DNA from: Litoditis marina
Lineage: Eukaryota > Nematoda > Chromadorea > Rhabditida > Rhabditidae
Assembly: GCA_964036275.1 (NCBI GenBank)
Contig: OZ038435.1
Coordinates: forward strand, 13,493,634 to 13,557,633
Direction: 5' to 3'
DNA length: 64,000 nt
Shown piece by piece: positions 1-14,560 of this stretch; positions within the stretch are counted from its first letter, which is position 1; every line of letters starts with the position of its first letter. The position numbers and the translations under genes were made by a program. The notes beneath the pieces are model-generated. The model searched no databases. It was given only the letters and a program-made list of their open reading frames with translations, and had not been told where the DNA came from.

Positions 1-3000
1 AAACAGCTCCGAAATAATCGAATGGCGTTGCTAACCAAAAACACAGCCAAATTGACGTGAAACGAGTTACTATTTTTGCCCTACGTGAGAATTAGTGTTC
101 AAACTCGATATTTTTTAACTCCCCATATTTGTAGAGACTCAAAAATGTTTATCTTCTTTGCATAAGTTGAAACAGCTCCGAAATAATCGAGTGGTGTTGC
201 TAACCAAAAACACAGCCAAATTGACGTGAATCGAGTTACGATTTTCGCTTTACGTGAGAATTAGTGTTCAAACTCGATATTTTTGAACTTCCCATATTTG
301 TAGAGACTCAAAAATGTTTATCTTATTTGCATAAGTTGAAACAGCTCCGAAATAATCGAGTGGTGTTGCTAACCAAAAACACAGCCAAATTGACGTGAAT
401 CGAGTTACTTTTTTTGCCCTACGTGAGAATTAGTGTTCAAACTCAATATTTTTGAACTCCCCATATTTGTAGAGACTCAAAAATGTTTATCTTATTAGCA
501 TAAGTTGAAACAGCTCTGAAATAATCCAGTGGTGTTGCTAACCAAAAACACAGTCAAATTGACGTGAAACGAGTTACTATTTTTGCCCTACGTGAGAATT
601 AGTGTTCAAACTCGATACTTTTGAACTCCCCATATTTGTGGAAACTCAAAAATGTTTATCTTATTCGCATAAGTTGAAACAGCTCCGAAATAATCGAGTG
701 GTGTTGCTAACCAAAAACACAGCCAAATTGACGTGAATCGAGTTATGATTTTTGCCCTACGTGAGAACTAGTGTTCAAACTCGATATTTTTGAACTTCCC
801 ATATTTGTAGAGACTCAAAAATGTTTATCTCATTCGCATAAGTTGAAACAGCTCCGAAATAATCGAGTGGTGTTGCTAACCAAAAACACAGCCAAATTGA
901 CGTGAATTGAGTTACGATTTCCGCTTTACGTGAGAATGAGTGTTCAAACTTGATATTTCTGAACTCCCCATACTTGTAGAGACTCAAAAATGTTTATGTT
1001 ATTTGCATAAGTTGAAACAGCTCCGAAATAATCGAGTGGTGTCGCTAACCAAAAACACAGCCAAATTGACGTGAAACGAGTTATGATTTTTGCCCTACGT
1101 GAGAACTAGTGTTCAAACTCGATATTTTTGAACTTCCCATATTTAGAGACTCAAAAATGTTTATCTCATTCACATAAGTTGAAACAGCTCCGAAATAATC
1201 GAGTGGTGTTGCTAACCAAAAACACAGCCAAATTGACGTGAATTGAGTTACGATTTCCGCTTTACGTGAGAATGAGTGTTCAAACTTGATATTTCTGAAC
1301 TCCCCATACTTGTAGAGACTCAAAAATGTTTATGTTATTTGCATAAGTTGAAACAGCTCCGAAATAATCGAGTGGTGTTGCTAACCAAAAACACAGCCAA
1401 ATTGACGTGAATCGAGTTACTACGTGAGAATGAGTGTTCAAACTGGATATTTCTGAACTCCCCATACTTGTAGAGACTCAGAAATGTTTATCTTATTTGC
1501 ATAAGTAGAAACAGCTCCGAAATAATCGAATGGCGTTGCTAACCAAAAACACAGCCAAATTGACGTGAAACGAGTTACGATTTTCGCTTTACGTGAGAAT
1601 GAGTGTTCAAACTTGATATTGCTGAACTCCCCATACTCGTAGAGACTCAAAAATGTTTATGTTATTTGCATAAGTTGAAACAGCTCCGAAATAATCGAGT
1701 GGTGTTGCTAACCAAAAACACAGCCAAATTGACGTGAATCGAGTTACTACGTGAGAATGAGTGTTCAAACTGGATATTTCTGAACTCCCCATACTTGTAG
1801 AGACTCAAAAATGTTTATGTTATTTGCATAAGTTGAAACAGCTCCGAAATAATCGAATGGCGTTGCTAACCAAAAACACAGCCAAATTGACGTGAAACGA
1901 GTTACTATTTTTGCCCTACGTGAGAATTAGTGTTCAAACTCGATATTTTTTAACTCCCCATATTTGTAGAGACTCAAAAATGTTTATCTTCTTTGCATAA
2001 GTTGAAACAGCTCCGAAATAATCGAGTGGTGTTGCTAACCAAAAACACAGCCAAATTGACGTGAATCGAGTTACGATTTTCGCTTTACGTGAGAATGAGT
2101 GTTCAAACTTGATATTGCTGAACTCCCCATACTCGTAGAGACTCAAAAATGTTTATCTTATTTGCATAAGTTGAAACAGCTCCGAAATAATCGAGTGGTG
2201 TTGCTAACCAAAAACACAGCCAAATTGACGTGAAACGAGTTACTATTTTTGCCCTACGTGAGAATTAGTGTTCAAACTCGATATTTTTGAACTCCCCACA
2301 TTTGTAGAGACTCAAAAATGTTTATCTTATTTGCATAAGTTGAAACAGCTCCGAAATAATCGAGTGGTGTTGCAACCAAAAACACAGCCAAATTGACGTG
2401 AAACGAGTTACTATTTTTGCCCTACGTGAGAATTAGTGTTCAAACTCGATACTTTTGAACTCCCCATATTTGTGGAAACTCAAAAATGTTTATCTTATTC
2501 ACATAAGTTGAAACAGCTCCGAAATAATCGAGTGGTGTTGCTAACCAAAAACACAGCCAAATTGACGTGAATCGAGTTATGATTTTTGCCCTACGTGAGA
2601 ACTAGTGTTCAAACTCGATATTTTTGAACTTCCCATATTTGTAGAGACTCAAAAATGTTTATCTCATTCGCATAAGTTGAAACAGCTCCGAAATAATCGA
2701 GTGGTGTTGCTAACCAAAAACACAGCCAAATTGACGTGAATTGAGTTACGATTTCCGCTTTACGTGAGAATGAGTGTTCAAACTTGATATTTCTGAACTC
2801 CCCATACTTGTAGAGACTCAAAAATGTTTATGTTATTTGCATAAGTTGAAACAGCTCCGAAATAATCGAGTGGTGTCGCTAACCAAAAACACAGCCAAAT
2901 TGACGTGAAACGAGTTATGATTTTTGCCCTACGTGAGAACTAGTGTTCAAACTCGATATTTTTGAACTTCCCATATTTAGAGACTCAAAAATGTTTATCT

Positions 3001-6000
3001 CATTCACATAAGTTGAAACAGCTCCGAAATAATCGAGTGGTGTTGCTAACCAAAAACACAGCCAAATTGACGTGAATCGAGTTACGATTTCCGCTTTACG
3101 TGAGAATGAGTGTTCAAACTTGATATTTCTGAACTCCCCATACTTGTAGAGACTCAAAAATGTTTATGTTATTTGCATAAGTTGAAACAGCTCCGAAATA
3201 ATCGAGTGGTGTTGCTAACCAAAAACACAGCCAAATTGACGTGAATCGAGTTACTACGTGAGAATGAGTGTTCAAACTGGATATTTCTGAACTCCCCATA
3301 CTTGTAGAGACTCAGAAATGTTTATCTTATTTGCATAAGTAGAAACAGCTCCGAAATAATCGAATGGCGTTGCTAACCAAAAACACAGCCAAATTGACGT
3401 GAAACGAGTTACGATTTTCGCTTTACGTGAGAATGAGTGTTCAAACTTGATATTGCTGAACTCCCCATACTCGTAGAGACTCAAAAATGTTTATGTTATT
3501 TGCATAAGTTGAAACAGCTCCGAAATAATCGAGTGGTGTTGCTAACCAAAAACACAGCCAAATTGACGTGAATCGAGTTACTACGTGAGAATGAGTGTTC
3601 AAACTGGTTATTTCTGAACTCCCCATACTTGTAGAGACTCAAAAATGTTTATGTTATTTGCATAAGTTGAAACAGCTCCGAAATAATCGAATGGCGTTGC
3701 TAACCAAAAACACAGCCAAATTGACGTGAAACGAGTTACTATTTTTGCCCTACGTGAGAATTAGTGTTCAAACTCGATATTTTTTAACTCCCCATATTTG
3801 TAGAGACTCAAAAATGTTTATCTTCTTTGCATAAGTTGAAACAGCTCCGAAATAATCGAGTGGTGTTGCTAACCAAAAACACAGCCAAATTGACGTGAAT
3901 CGAGTTACGATTTTCGCTTTACGTGAGAATGAGTGTTCAAACTTGATATTGCTGAACTCCCCATACTCGTAGAGACTCAAAAATGTTTATCTTATTAGCA
4001 TAAGTTGAAACAGCTCCGAAATAATCGAGTGGTGTTGCTAACCAAAAACACAGCCAAATTGACGTGAAACGAGTTACTATTTTTGCCCTACGTGAGAATT
4101 AGTGTTCAAACTCGATATTTTTGAACTCCCCACATTTGTAGAGACTCAAAAATGTTTATCTTATTTGCATAAGTTGAAACAGCTCCGAAATAATCGAGTG
4201 GTGTTGCAACCAAAAACACAGCCAAATTGACGTGAAACGAGTTACTATTTTTGCCCTACGTGAGAATTAGTGTTCAAACTCGATATTTTTGAACTCCCCA
4301 CATTTGTAGAGACTCAAAAATGTTTATCTTATTTGCATAAATTGAATCAGCTCCGAAACAATCGAGTGGTGTTGCTAACCAAAAACACAGCCAAATTGAC
4401 GTGAAACGAGTTACTATTTTTGCCCTACGTGAGAATTAGTGTTCAAACTCGATATTTTTGAATTTCCCGTATTTGTAGAGACTCAAAAATGTTTATCTTA
4501 TTTGCATAAGTTGAAACAGCTCCGAAATAATCGAGTGGTGTTGCTAACCAAAAACACAGCCAAATTGACGTGAAACGAGTTACTATTTTTGCCCTACGTG
4601 AGAGTTAGTGTTCAAACTCGATAATTTTGAATTTCCCGTATTTGTAGAGACTCAAAAATGTTTATCTTATTTGCATAAGTTGAAACAGCTCCGAAATAAT
4701 CGAGTGGTGTTGCTAACCAAAAACACAGCCAAATTGACGTGAAACGAGTTACTATTTTTGCCCTACGTGAGAATTAGTGTTCAAACTCGATATTTTTGAA
4801 TTTCCCGTATTTGTAGAGACTCAAAAATGTTTATCTTATTTGCATAAGTTGAAACAGCTCCGAAATAATCGAGTGGTGTTGCTAACCAAAAACACAGCCA
4901 AATTGACGTGAAACGAGTTACTATTTTTGCCCTACGTGAGAACTAGTGCTCACACTCGATAATTTTGAACTCCCCATATTTGTAGAGACTCAAAAATGTT
5001 CATCTTATTTGCATAAGTTGAGACAGCTCCGAAATAATCGAGTGGTGTTGCTAACCAAAAACACAGTCAAATTGACGTGAAACGAGTTACTATTTTTGCC
5101 CTACGTGAGAATTAGTGTTCAAACTCGATATTTTTGAACTCCCCATATTTGTAGAGACTCAAAAATGTTTATGTTATTTGCATAAGTTGAAACAGCTCCG
5201 AAATAATCGAGTGGTGTCGCTAACCAAAAACACAGCCAAATTGACGTGAAACGAGTTATGATTTTTGCCCTACGTGAGAACTAGTGTTCAAACTCGATAT
5301 TTTTGAACTTCCCATATTTAGAGACTCAAAAATGTTTATCTCATTCACATAAGTTGAAACAGCTCCGAAATAATCGAGTGGTGTTGCTAACCAAAAACAC
5401 AGCCAAATTGACGTGAATCGAGTTACGATTTCCGCTTTACGTGAGAATGAGTGTTCAAACTTGATATTTCTGAACTCCCCATACTTGTAGAGACTCAAAA
5501 ATGTTTATGTTATTTGCATAAGTTGAAACAGCTCCGAAATAATCGAGTGGTGTTGCTAACCAAAAACACAGCCAAATTGACGTGAATCGAGTTACTACGT
5601 GAGAATGAGTGTTCAAACTGGATATTTCTGAACTCCCCATACTTGTAGAGACTCAGAAATGTTTATCTTATTTGCATAAGTAGAAACAGCTCCGAAATAA
5701 TCGAATGGCGTTGCTAACCAAAAACACAGCCAAATTGACGTGAAACGAGTTACGATTTTCGCTTTACGTGAGAATGAGTGTTCAAACTTGATATTGCTGA
5801 ACTCCCCATACTCGTAGAGACTCAAAAATGTTTATGTTATTTGCATAAGTTGAAACAGCTCCGAAATAATCGAGTGGTGTTGCTAACCAAAAACACAGCC
5901 AAATTGACGTGAATCGAGTTACTACGTGAGAATGAGTGTTCAAACTGGTTATTTCTGAACTCCCCATACTTGTAGAGACTCAAAAATGTTTATGTTATTT

Positions 6001-6500
6001 GCATAAGTTGAAACAGCTCCGAAATAATCGAATGGCGTTGCTAACCAAAAACACAGCCAAATTGACGTGAAACGAGTTACTATTTTTGCCCTACGTGAGA
6101 ATTAGTGTTCAAACTCGATATTTTTTAACTCCCCATATTTGTAGAGACTCAAAAATGTTTATCTTCTTTGCATAAGTTGAAACAGCTCCGAAATAATCGA
6201 GTGGTGTTGCTAACCAAAAACACAGCCAAATTGACGTGAATCGAGTTACGATTTTCGCTTTACGTGAGAATGAGTGTTCAAACTTGATATTGCTGAACTC
6301 CCCATACTCGTAGAGACTCAAAAATGTTTATCTTATTAGCATAAGTTGAAACAGCTCCGAAATAATCGAGTGGTGTTGCTAACCAAAAACACAGCCAAAT
6401 TGACGTGAAACGAGTTACTATTTTTGCCCTACGTGAGAATTAGTGTTCAAACTCGATATTTTTGAACTCCCCACATTTGTAGAGACTCAAAAATGTTTAT
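1..6500. repeat. Higher-order repeat: 11-mer (1834 bp) and 14-mer (2341 bp)
   Basis: Diagnostic monomers recur at fixed offsets. Landmarks at 775, 1081, 1280, 1438, 1607 and 1934 reappear 1834 bp later, and most reappear again after a further 2341 bp. 1834 equals 11x169 minus 25, and 2341 equals 14x169 minus 25. The missing 25 bp are two 11 bp deletions (GAGTTACTACGTGAG) plus one 3 bp deletion (CATATTTAGAGAC) carried in each copy. The third copy is preceded by three extra monomers with AATTTCCCGTATTTG. This is a true HOR, because the copies are much closer to each other than are neighbouring monomers within a copy. Confidence 0.88.
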
Positions 6501-6979
6501 CTTATTTGCATAAGTTGAAACAGCTCCGAAATAATCGAGTGGTGTTGCAACCAAAAACACAGCCAAATTGACGTGAAACGAGTTACTATTTTTGCCCTAC
6601 GTGAGAATTAGTGTTCAAACTCGATATTTTTGAACTCCCCACATTTGTAGAGACTCAAAAATGTTTATCTTATTTGCATAAATTGAATCAGCTCCGAAAC
6701 AATCGAGTGGTGTTGCTAACCAAAAACACAGCCAAATTGACGTGAAACGAGTTACTATTTTTGCCCTAAGTGAGAATTAGTGTTCAAACTCGATATTTTT
6801 GAATTTCCCGTATTTGTAGAGACTCAAAAATGTTTATCTTATTTGCATAAGTTGAAACAGCTCCGAAATAATCGAGTGGTGTTGCTAACCAAAAACACAG
6901 CCAAATTGACGTGAAACGAGTTACTATTTTTGCCCTACGTGAGAGTTAGTGTTCAAACTCGATAATTTTGAACTCCCCA

Positions 6980-9540
6980 TATTTGTAGAGACTCAAAAAT
7001 GTTCATCTTATTTGCATAAGTTGAGACAGCTCCGAAATAATCGAGTGGTGTTGCTAACCAAAAACACAGTCAAATTGACGTGAAACGAGTTACTATTTTT
7101 GCCCTACGTGAGAATTAGTGTTCAAACTCGATATTTTTGAACTCCCCATATTTGTAGAGACTCAAAAATGTTTATCTTATTTGCATAAGTTGAAACAGCT
7201 CTGAAATAATCGAGTGGTGTTGCTAACCAAAAACACCGTCAAATTGACGTGAAACGAGTTACTATTTTTGCCCTACGTGAGAATTATTGTTCAAACTCGA
7301 TACTTTTGAACTCCCCATATTTGTGGAAACTCAAAAATCTTTATCTTATTTGCATAAGTTGAGACAGCTCCGAAATAATCGAGTGGTGTTGCTAACCAAA
7401 AACACAGCCAAATTGACGTGAATCGAGTTATGATTTTTGCCCTACGTGAGAACTAGTGTTCAAACTCGATATTTTTGAACTTCCCATATTTGTAGAGTCT
7501 CAACAATGTTTATCTCATTCGCATAAGTTGAAACAGCTCCGAAATAATCGAGTGGTGTTGCTAACCAAAAACACAGCCAAATTGACGTGAAACGAGTTAC
7601 TATTTTTGCCCTACGTGAGAATTAGTGTTCAAACTCGATATTTTTGAACTCCCCACATTTGTAGAGACTCAAAAATGTTTATCTTATTTGCATAAGTTGA
7701 AACAGCTCCGAAATAATCGAGTGGTGTTGCAACCAAAAACACAGCCAAATTGACGTGAAACGAGTTACTATTTTTGCCCTACGTGAGAATTAGTGTTCAA
7801 ACTCGATATTTTTGAACTCCCCACATTTGTAGAGACTCAAAAATGTTTATCTTATTTGCATAAGTTGAATCAGCTCCGAAACAATCGAGTGGTGTTGCTA
7901 ACCAAAAACACAGCCAAATTGACGTGAAACAAGTTACTATTTTTGCCCTACGTGAGAATTAGTGTTCAAACTCGATATTTTTGAATTCCCCGTATTTGTA
8001 GAGACTCAAAAATGTTTATCTTATTTGCATAAGTTGAAACAGCTCCGAAATAATCGAGTGGTGTTGCTAACCAAAAACTCAGCCAAATTGACGTGAAACG
8101 AGTTACTATTTTTGCCCTACGTGAGAGTTAGTGTTCAAACTCGATAATTTTGAACTCCCCATATTTGTAGAGACTCAAAAATGTTTATCTTATTTGCATA
8201 AGTTGAGACAGCTCCGAAATAATCAAGTGGTGTTGCTAACCAAAAACACAGTCAAATTGACGTGAAACGAGTTACTATTTTTGCCCTACGTGAGAATTAG
8301 TGTTCAAACTCGATATTTTTGAACTCCCCATATTTGTAGAGACTCAAAAATGTTTATCTTATTTGCATAAGTTGAAACAGCTCTGAAATAATCGAGTGGT
8401 GTTGCTAACCAAAAACACAGTCAAATTGACGTGAAACGAGTTACTATTTTTGCCCTACGTGAGAATTAGTGTTCAAACTCGATACTTTTGAACTCCCCAT
8501 ATTTGTGGAAACTCAAAAATGTTTATCTTATTTGCATAAGTTGAGACAGCTCCGAAATAATCGAGTGGTGTTGCTAACCAAAAACACAGCCAAATTGACG
8601 TGAATCGAGTTATGATTTTTGCCCTACGTGAGAACTAGTGTTCAAACTCGATATTTTTGAACTTCCCATATTTGTAGAGACTCAACAATGTTTATCTCAT
8701 TCGCATAAGTTGAAACAGCTCCGAAATAATCGAGTGGTGTTGCTAACCAAAAACACAGCCAAATTGACGTGAAACGAGTTACTATTTTTGACCTACGTGA
8801 GAATTAGTGTTCAAACTCGATATTTTTGAACTCCCCACATTTGTAGAGACTCAAAAATGTTTATCTTATTTGCATAAGTTGAAACAGCTCCGAAATAATC
8901 GAGTGGTGTTGCAACCAAAAACACAGCCAAATTGACGTGAAACGAGTTACTATTTTTGCCCTACGTGAGAATTAGTGTTCAAACTCGATATTTTTGAACT
9001 CCCCACATTTGTAGAGACTCAAAAATGTTTATCTTATTTGCATAAGTTGAATCAGCTCCGAAACAATCGAGTGGTGTTGCTAACCAAAAACACAGCCAAA
9101 TTGACGTGAAACAAGTTACTATTTTTGCCCTACGTGAGAATTAGTGTTCAAACTCGATATTTTTGAATTCCCCGTATTTGTAGAGACTCAAAAATGTTTA
9201 TCTTATTTGCATAAGTTGAAACAGCTCCGAAATAATCGAGTGGTGTTGCTAACCAAAAACTCAGCCAAATTGACGTGAAACGAGTTACTATTTTTGCCCT
9301 ACGTGAGAGTTAGTGTTCAAACTCGATAATTTTGAACTCCCCATATTTGTAGAGACTCAAAAATGTTTATCTTATTTGCATAAGTTGAGACAGCTCCGAA
9401 ATAATCGAGTGGTGTTGCTAACCAAAAACACAGTCAAATTGACGTGAAACGAGTTACTATTTTTGCCTTACGTGAGAATTAGTGTTCAAACTCGATACTG
9501 TTGAACTCCCCATATTTGTGGAAACTCAAAAATGTTTATC
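6980..9540. repeat. Higher-order repeat: 7-mer, 1182 bp
   Basis: The private variant TTGAGACAGCTCC occurs at 7021, 8203 and 9385, and a second marked copy at 7359 and 8541, all spaced 1182 bp (7x169 minus 1). Other co-travelling marks are AACTCAGCCAAATTG, TTGAATCAGCTCCG, ACTCAACAATG and TTGCAACC. The third copy is cut short: the next TTGAGACAG lies at 9552, about 1011 bp after 8541, which fits loss of one monomer. Confidence 0.82.
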
Positions 9541-12232
9541 TTATTTGCATAAGTTGAGACAGCTCCGAAATAATCGAGTGGTGTTGCTAACCAAAAACAC
9601 AGCCAAATTGACGTGAATCGAGTTATGATTTTTGCCCTACGTGAGAACTAGTGTTCAAACTCGATATTTTTGAACTTCCCATATTTGTAGAGACTCAAAA
9701 ATGTTTATCTCATTCGCATAAGTTGAAACAGCTCCGAAATAATCGAGTGGTGTTGCTAACCAAAAACACAGTCAAATTGACGTGAAACGAGTTACTATTT
9801 TTGCCCTACGTGAGAATTAGTGTTCAAACTCGATATTTTTGAACTCCCCATATTTGTAGAGACTCAAAAATGTTTATCTTATTTGCATAAGTTGAAACAG
9901 CTCTGAAATAATCGAGTGGTGTTGCTAACCAAAAACACAGTCAAATTGACGTGAAACGAGTTACTATTTTTGCCCTACGTGAGAATTAGTGTTCAAACTC
10001 GATACTTTTGGACTCCCCATATTTGTGGAAACTCAAAAATGTTTATCTTATTTGCATAAGTTGAGACAGCTCCGAAATAATCGAGTGGTGTTGCTAACCA
10101 AAAACACAGCCAAATTGACGTGAATCGAGTTATGATTTTTGCCCTACGTGAGAACTAGTGTTCAAACTCGATATTATTGAACTTCCCATAATTGTAGAGA
10201 CTCAAAAATGTTTATCTCATTCGCATAAGTTGAAACAGCTCCAAAATAATCGAGTGGTGTTGCTAACCAAAAACACAGCCAAATTGACGTGAATCGAGTT
10301 ACGATTTTCGCTTTACGTGAGAATGAGTGTTCAAACTTGATATTTCTGAACTCCCCATACTTGTAGAGACTCAAAAATGTTTATGTTATTTGCATAAGTT
10401 GAAACAGCTCCGAAATAATCGAGTGGTGTTGCTAACCAAAAACACAGCCAAATTGACGTGAAACGAGTTACTATTTTTGCCCTACGTGAGAATTAGTGTT
10501 CAAACTCGATATTTTTTTAACTCCCCATATTTGTAGAGACTCGAAAATGTTTATCTTCTTTGCATAAGTTGAAACAGCTCCGAAATAATCGATTGGTGTT
10601 GCTAACCAAAAACACAGCCAAATTGACGTGAATCGAGTTACGATTTTCGCTTTACGTGAGAATGAGTGTTCAAACTTGATATTTCTGAACTCCCCATACT
10701 CGTAGAGACTCAAATATGTTTATCTTATTTGCATAAGTTGAAACAGCTCCGAAATAATCGAGTGGTGTTGCTAACCACAAACACAGCCAAATTGACGTGA
10801 AACGAGTTACGATTTTTGCCCTACGTGAGAACTAGTGTTCAAACTCGATATTTTTGAACTTCCCATATTTGTAGAGACTCAAAAATGTTTATCTTATTTG
10901 CATAAGTTGAAACAGCTCCGAAATAATCGAGTGGTGTTGCTAACCAAAAACACAGCCAAATTGACGTGAATCGAGTTACGATTTTCGCTTCACGTGAGAA
11001 TGAGTGTTCAAACTTGATATTTCTGAACTCCCCATACTCGTAGAGACTCAAAATTGTTTATCTTATTTGCATAAGTTGAAACAGCTCCGAAATAATCGAG
11101 TGGTGTTGCTAACCAAAAACACAGCCAAATTGACGTGAATCGAGTTACGATTTTTGTCCTACGTGAGAATGAGTGTTCAAACTTGATATTTCTGAACTCC
11201 CCATACTTGTAGAGACTCAAAAATGCTTATCTTATTTGCATAAGTTGAAGCAGCTCCGAAATAATCGAGTGGTGTTGCTAACCAAAAACACAGCCAAATT
11301 GACGTGAAACGAGTTACTTTTTTTGCCCTACGTGAGAATTAGTGTTCAAACTCGATATTTTTGAACTCCCCATATTTGTAGAGACTCAAAAATTTTATCT
11401 CATTCGCATAAGTTGAAACAGCTCCGAAATAATCGAGTGGTGTTGCTAACCAAAAACACAGCCAAATTGACGTGAATCGAGTTACGATTTTTGTCCTACG
11501 TGAGAATGAGTGTTCAAACTTGATATTTCTGAACTCCCCATACTTGTAGAGACTGAAAAATGCTTATCTTATTTGCATAAGTTGAAGCAGCTCCGAAATA
11601 ATCGAGTGGTGTTGCTAACCAAAAACACAGCCAAATTGACGTGAATCGAGTTACTTTTTTTGCCCTACGTGAGAATTAGTGTTCAAACTCGATATTTTTG
11701 AACTCCCCATATTTGTAGAGACTCAAAAATTTTATCTCATTCGCATAAGTTGAAACAGCTCCGAAATAATCGAGTGGTGTTGCTAACCAAAAACACAGCC
11801 AAATTGACGTGAATCGAGTTACGATTTTCGCTTTACGTGAGAATGAGTGTTCAAACTTGATATTTCTGAACTCCTCATACTTGTAGAGACTCAAAAATGT
11901 TTATGTTATTTGCATAAGTTGAAACAGCTCCGAAATAATCGAGTGGTGTTGCTAACCAAAAACACAGCCAAATTGACGTGAAACGAGTTACTATTTTTGC
12001 CCTACGTGAGAATTAGTGTTCAAACTCGATATTTTTTAACTCCCCATATTTGTAGAGACTCAAAAATGTTTATCTTCTTTGCATAAGTTGAAACAGCTCC
12101 GAAATAATCGAGTGGTGTTGCTAACCAAAAACACAGCCAAATTGACGTGAATCGAGTTACGATTTTCGCTTTACGTGAGAATGAGTGTTCAAACTTGATA
12201 TTTCTGAACTCCCCATACTCGTAGAGACTCAA

Positions 12233-14560
12233 AAATGTTTATCTTATTTGCATAAGTTGAAACAGCTCCGAAATAATCGAGTGGTGTTGCTAACCAAAAA
12301 CACAGCCAAATTGACGTGAAACGAGTTACGATTTTTGCCCTACGTGAGAACTAGTATTCAAACTCGATATTTTTGAACTTCCCATATTTGTAGAGACTCA
12401 AAAATGTTTATCTTATTTGCATAAGTTGAAACAGCTCCGAAATAATCGAGTGGTGTTGCTAACCAAAAACACAGCCAAATTGACGTGAAACGAGTTACGA
12501 TTTTTGCCCTACGTGAGAACTAGTGTTCAAACTCGATATTTTTGAACTTCCCATATTTGTAGAGACTCGAAAATGTTTATCTTATTTGCATAAGTTGAAA
12601 CAGCTCCGAAATAATCGAGTGGTGTTGCTAACCAAAAACACAGCCAAATTGACGTGAAACGAGTTACGATTTTTGCCCTACGTGAGAACTAGTATTCAAA
12701 CTCGATATTTTTGAACTTCCCATATTTGTAGAGACTCAAAAATGTTTATCTTATTTGCATAAGTTGAAACAGCTCCGAAATAATCGAGTGGTGTTGCTAA
12801 CCAAAAACACAGCCAAATTGACGTGAAACGAGTTACGATTTTTGCCCTACGTGAGAACTAGTGTTCAAACTCGATATTTTTGAACTTCCCATATTTGTAG
12901 AGACTCGAAAATGTTTATCTTATTTGCATAAGTTGAAACAGCTCCGAAATAATCGAGTGGTGTTGCTAACCAAAAACACAGCCAAATTGACGTGAAACGA
13001 GTTACGATTTTTGCCCTACGTGAGAACTAGTGTTCAAACTCGATATTTTTGAACTTCCCATATTTGTAGAGACTCGAAAATGTTTATCTTATTTGCATAA
13101 GTTGAAACAGCTCCGAAATAATCGAGTGGTGTTGCTAACCAAAAACACGGCCAAATTGACGTGAAACGAGTTACGATTTTTGCCCTACGTGAGAACTAGT
13201 GTTCAAACTCGATATTTTTGAACTTCCCATATTTGTAGAGACTCAAAAATGTTTATCTTATTTGCATAAGTTGAAACAGCTCCGAAATAATCGAGTGGTG
13301 TTGCTAACCAAAAACACAGCCAAATTGACGTGAAACGAGTTACGATTTTTGCCCTACGTGAGAACTAGTGTTCAAACTCGATATTTTTGAACTTCCCATA
13401 TTTGTAGAGACTCGAAAATGTTTATCTTATTTGCATAAGTTGAAACAGCTCCGAAATAATCGAGTGGTGTTGCTAACCAAAAACACAGCCAAATTGACGT
13501 GAAACGAGTTACGATTTTTGCCCTACGTGAGAACTAGTATTCAAACTCGATATTTTTGAACTTCCCATATTTGTAGAGACTCAAAAATGTTTATCTTATT
13601 TGCATAAGTTGAACCAGCTCCGAAATAATCGAGTGGTGTTGCTAACCAAAAACACAGCCAAATTGACGTGAATCGAGTTACGATTTTCGCTTTACGTGAG
13701 AATGAGTGTTCAAACTCGATATTTTTGAACTTCCCATATTTGTAGAGACTCGAAAATGTTTATCTTATTTGCATAAGTTGAAACAGCTCCGAAATAATCG
13801 AGTGGTGTTGCTAACCAAAAACACAGCCAAATTGACGTGAAACGAGTTACGATTTTTGCCCTACGTGAGAACTAGTGTTCAAACTCGATATTTTTGAACT
13901 TCCCATATTTGTAGAGACTCGAAAATGTTTATCTTATTTGCATAATTGAAACAGCTCCGAAATAATCGAGTGGTGTTGCTAACCAAAAACACAGCCAAAT
14001 TGACGTGAAACGAGTTACGATTTTTGCCCTACGTGAGAACTAGTGTTCAAACTCGATATTTTTGAACTTCCCATATTTGTAGAGACTCAAAAATGTTTAT
14101 CTTATTTGCATAAGTTGAAACAGCTCCGAAATAATCGAGTGGTGTTGCTAACCAAAAACACAGCCAAATTGACGTGAAACGAGTTACGATTTTTGCCCTA
14201 CGTGAGAACTAGTGTTCAAACTCGATATTTTTGAACTTCCCATATTTGTAGAGACTCGAAAATGTTTATCTTATTTGCATAAGTTGAAACAGCTCCGAAA
14301 TAATCGAGTGGTGTTGCTAACCAAAAACACAGCCAAATTGACGTGAAACGAGTTACGATTTTTGCCCTACGTGAGAACTAGTATTCAAACTCGATATTTT
14401 TGAACTTCCCATATTTGTAGAGACTCAAAAATGTTTATCTTATTTGCATAAGTTGAACCAGCTCCGAAATAATCGAGTGGTGTTGCTAACCAAAAACACA
14501 GCCAAATTGACGTGAATCGAGTTACGATTTTCGCTTTACGTGAGAATGAGTGTTCAAACG
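12233..14560. repeat. Locally homogenised satellite subdomain (CTAGTATTC / CTCGAAAATG monomers)
   Basis: Nearly every monomer here is of the ACGATTTTTGCCCT...GAACTAG...GAACTTCCC type. Two marks alternate irregularly: AGTATTC in place of AGTGTTC (12353, 12691, 13536, 14380) and CTCGAAAATG in place of CTCAAAAATG. The spacings of 338, 845 and 844 bp are 2 and 5 monomers; the last is short by one base because one monomer reads CATAATTGAAAC. This looks like recent local expansion of a few monomers. Confidence 0.75.
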
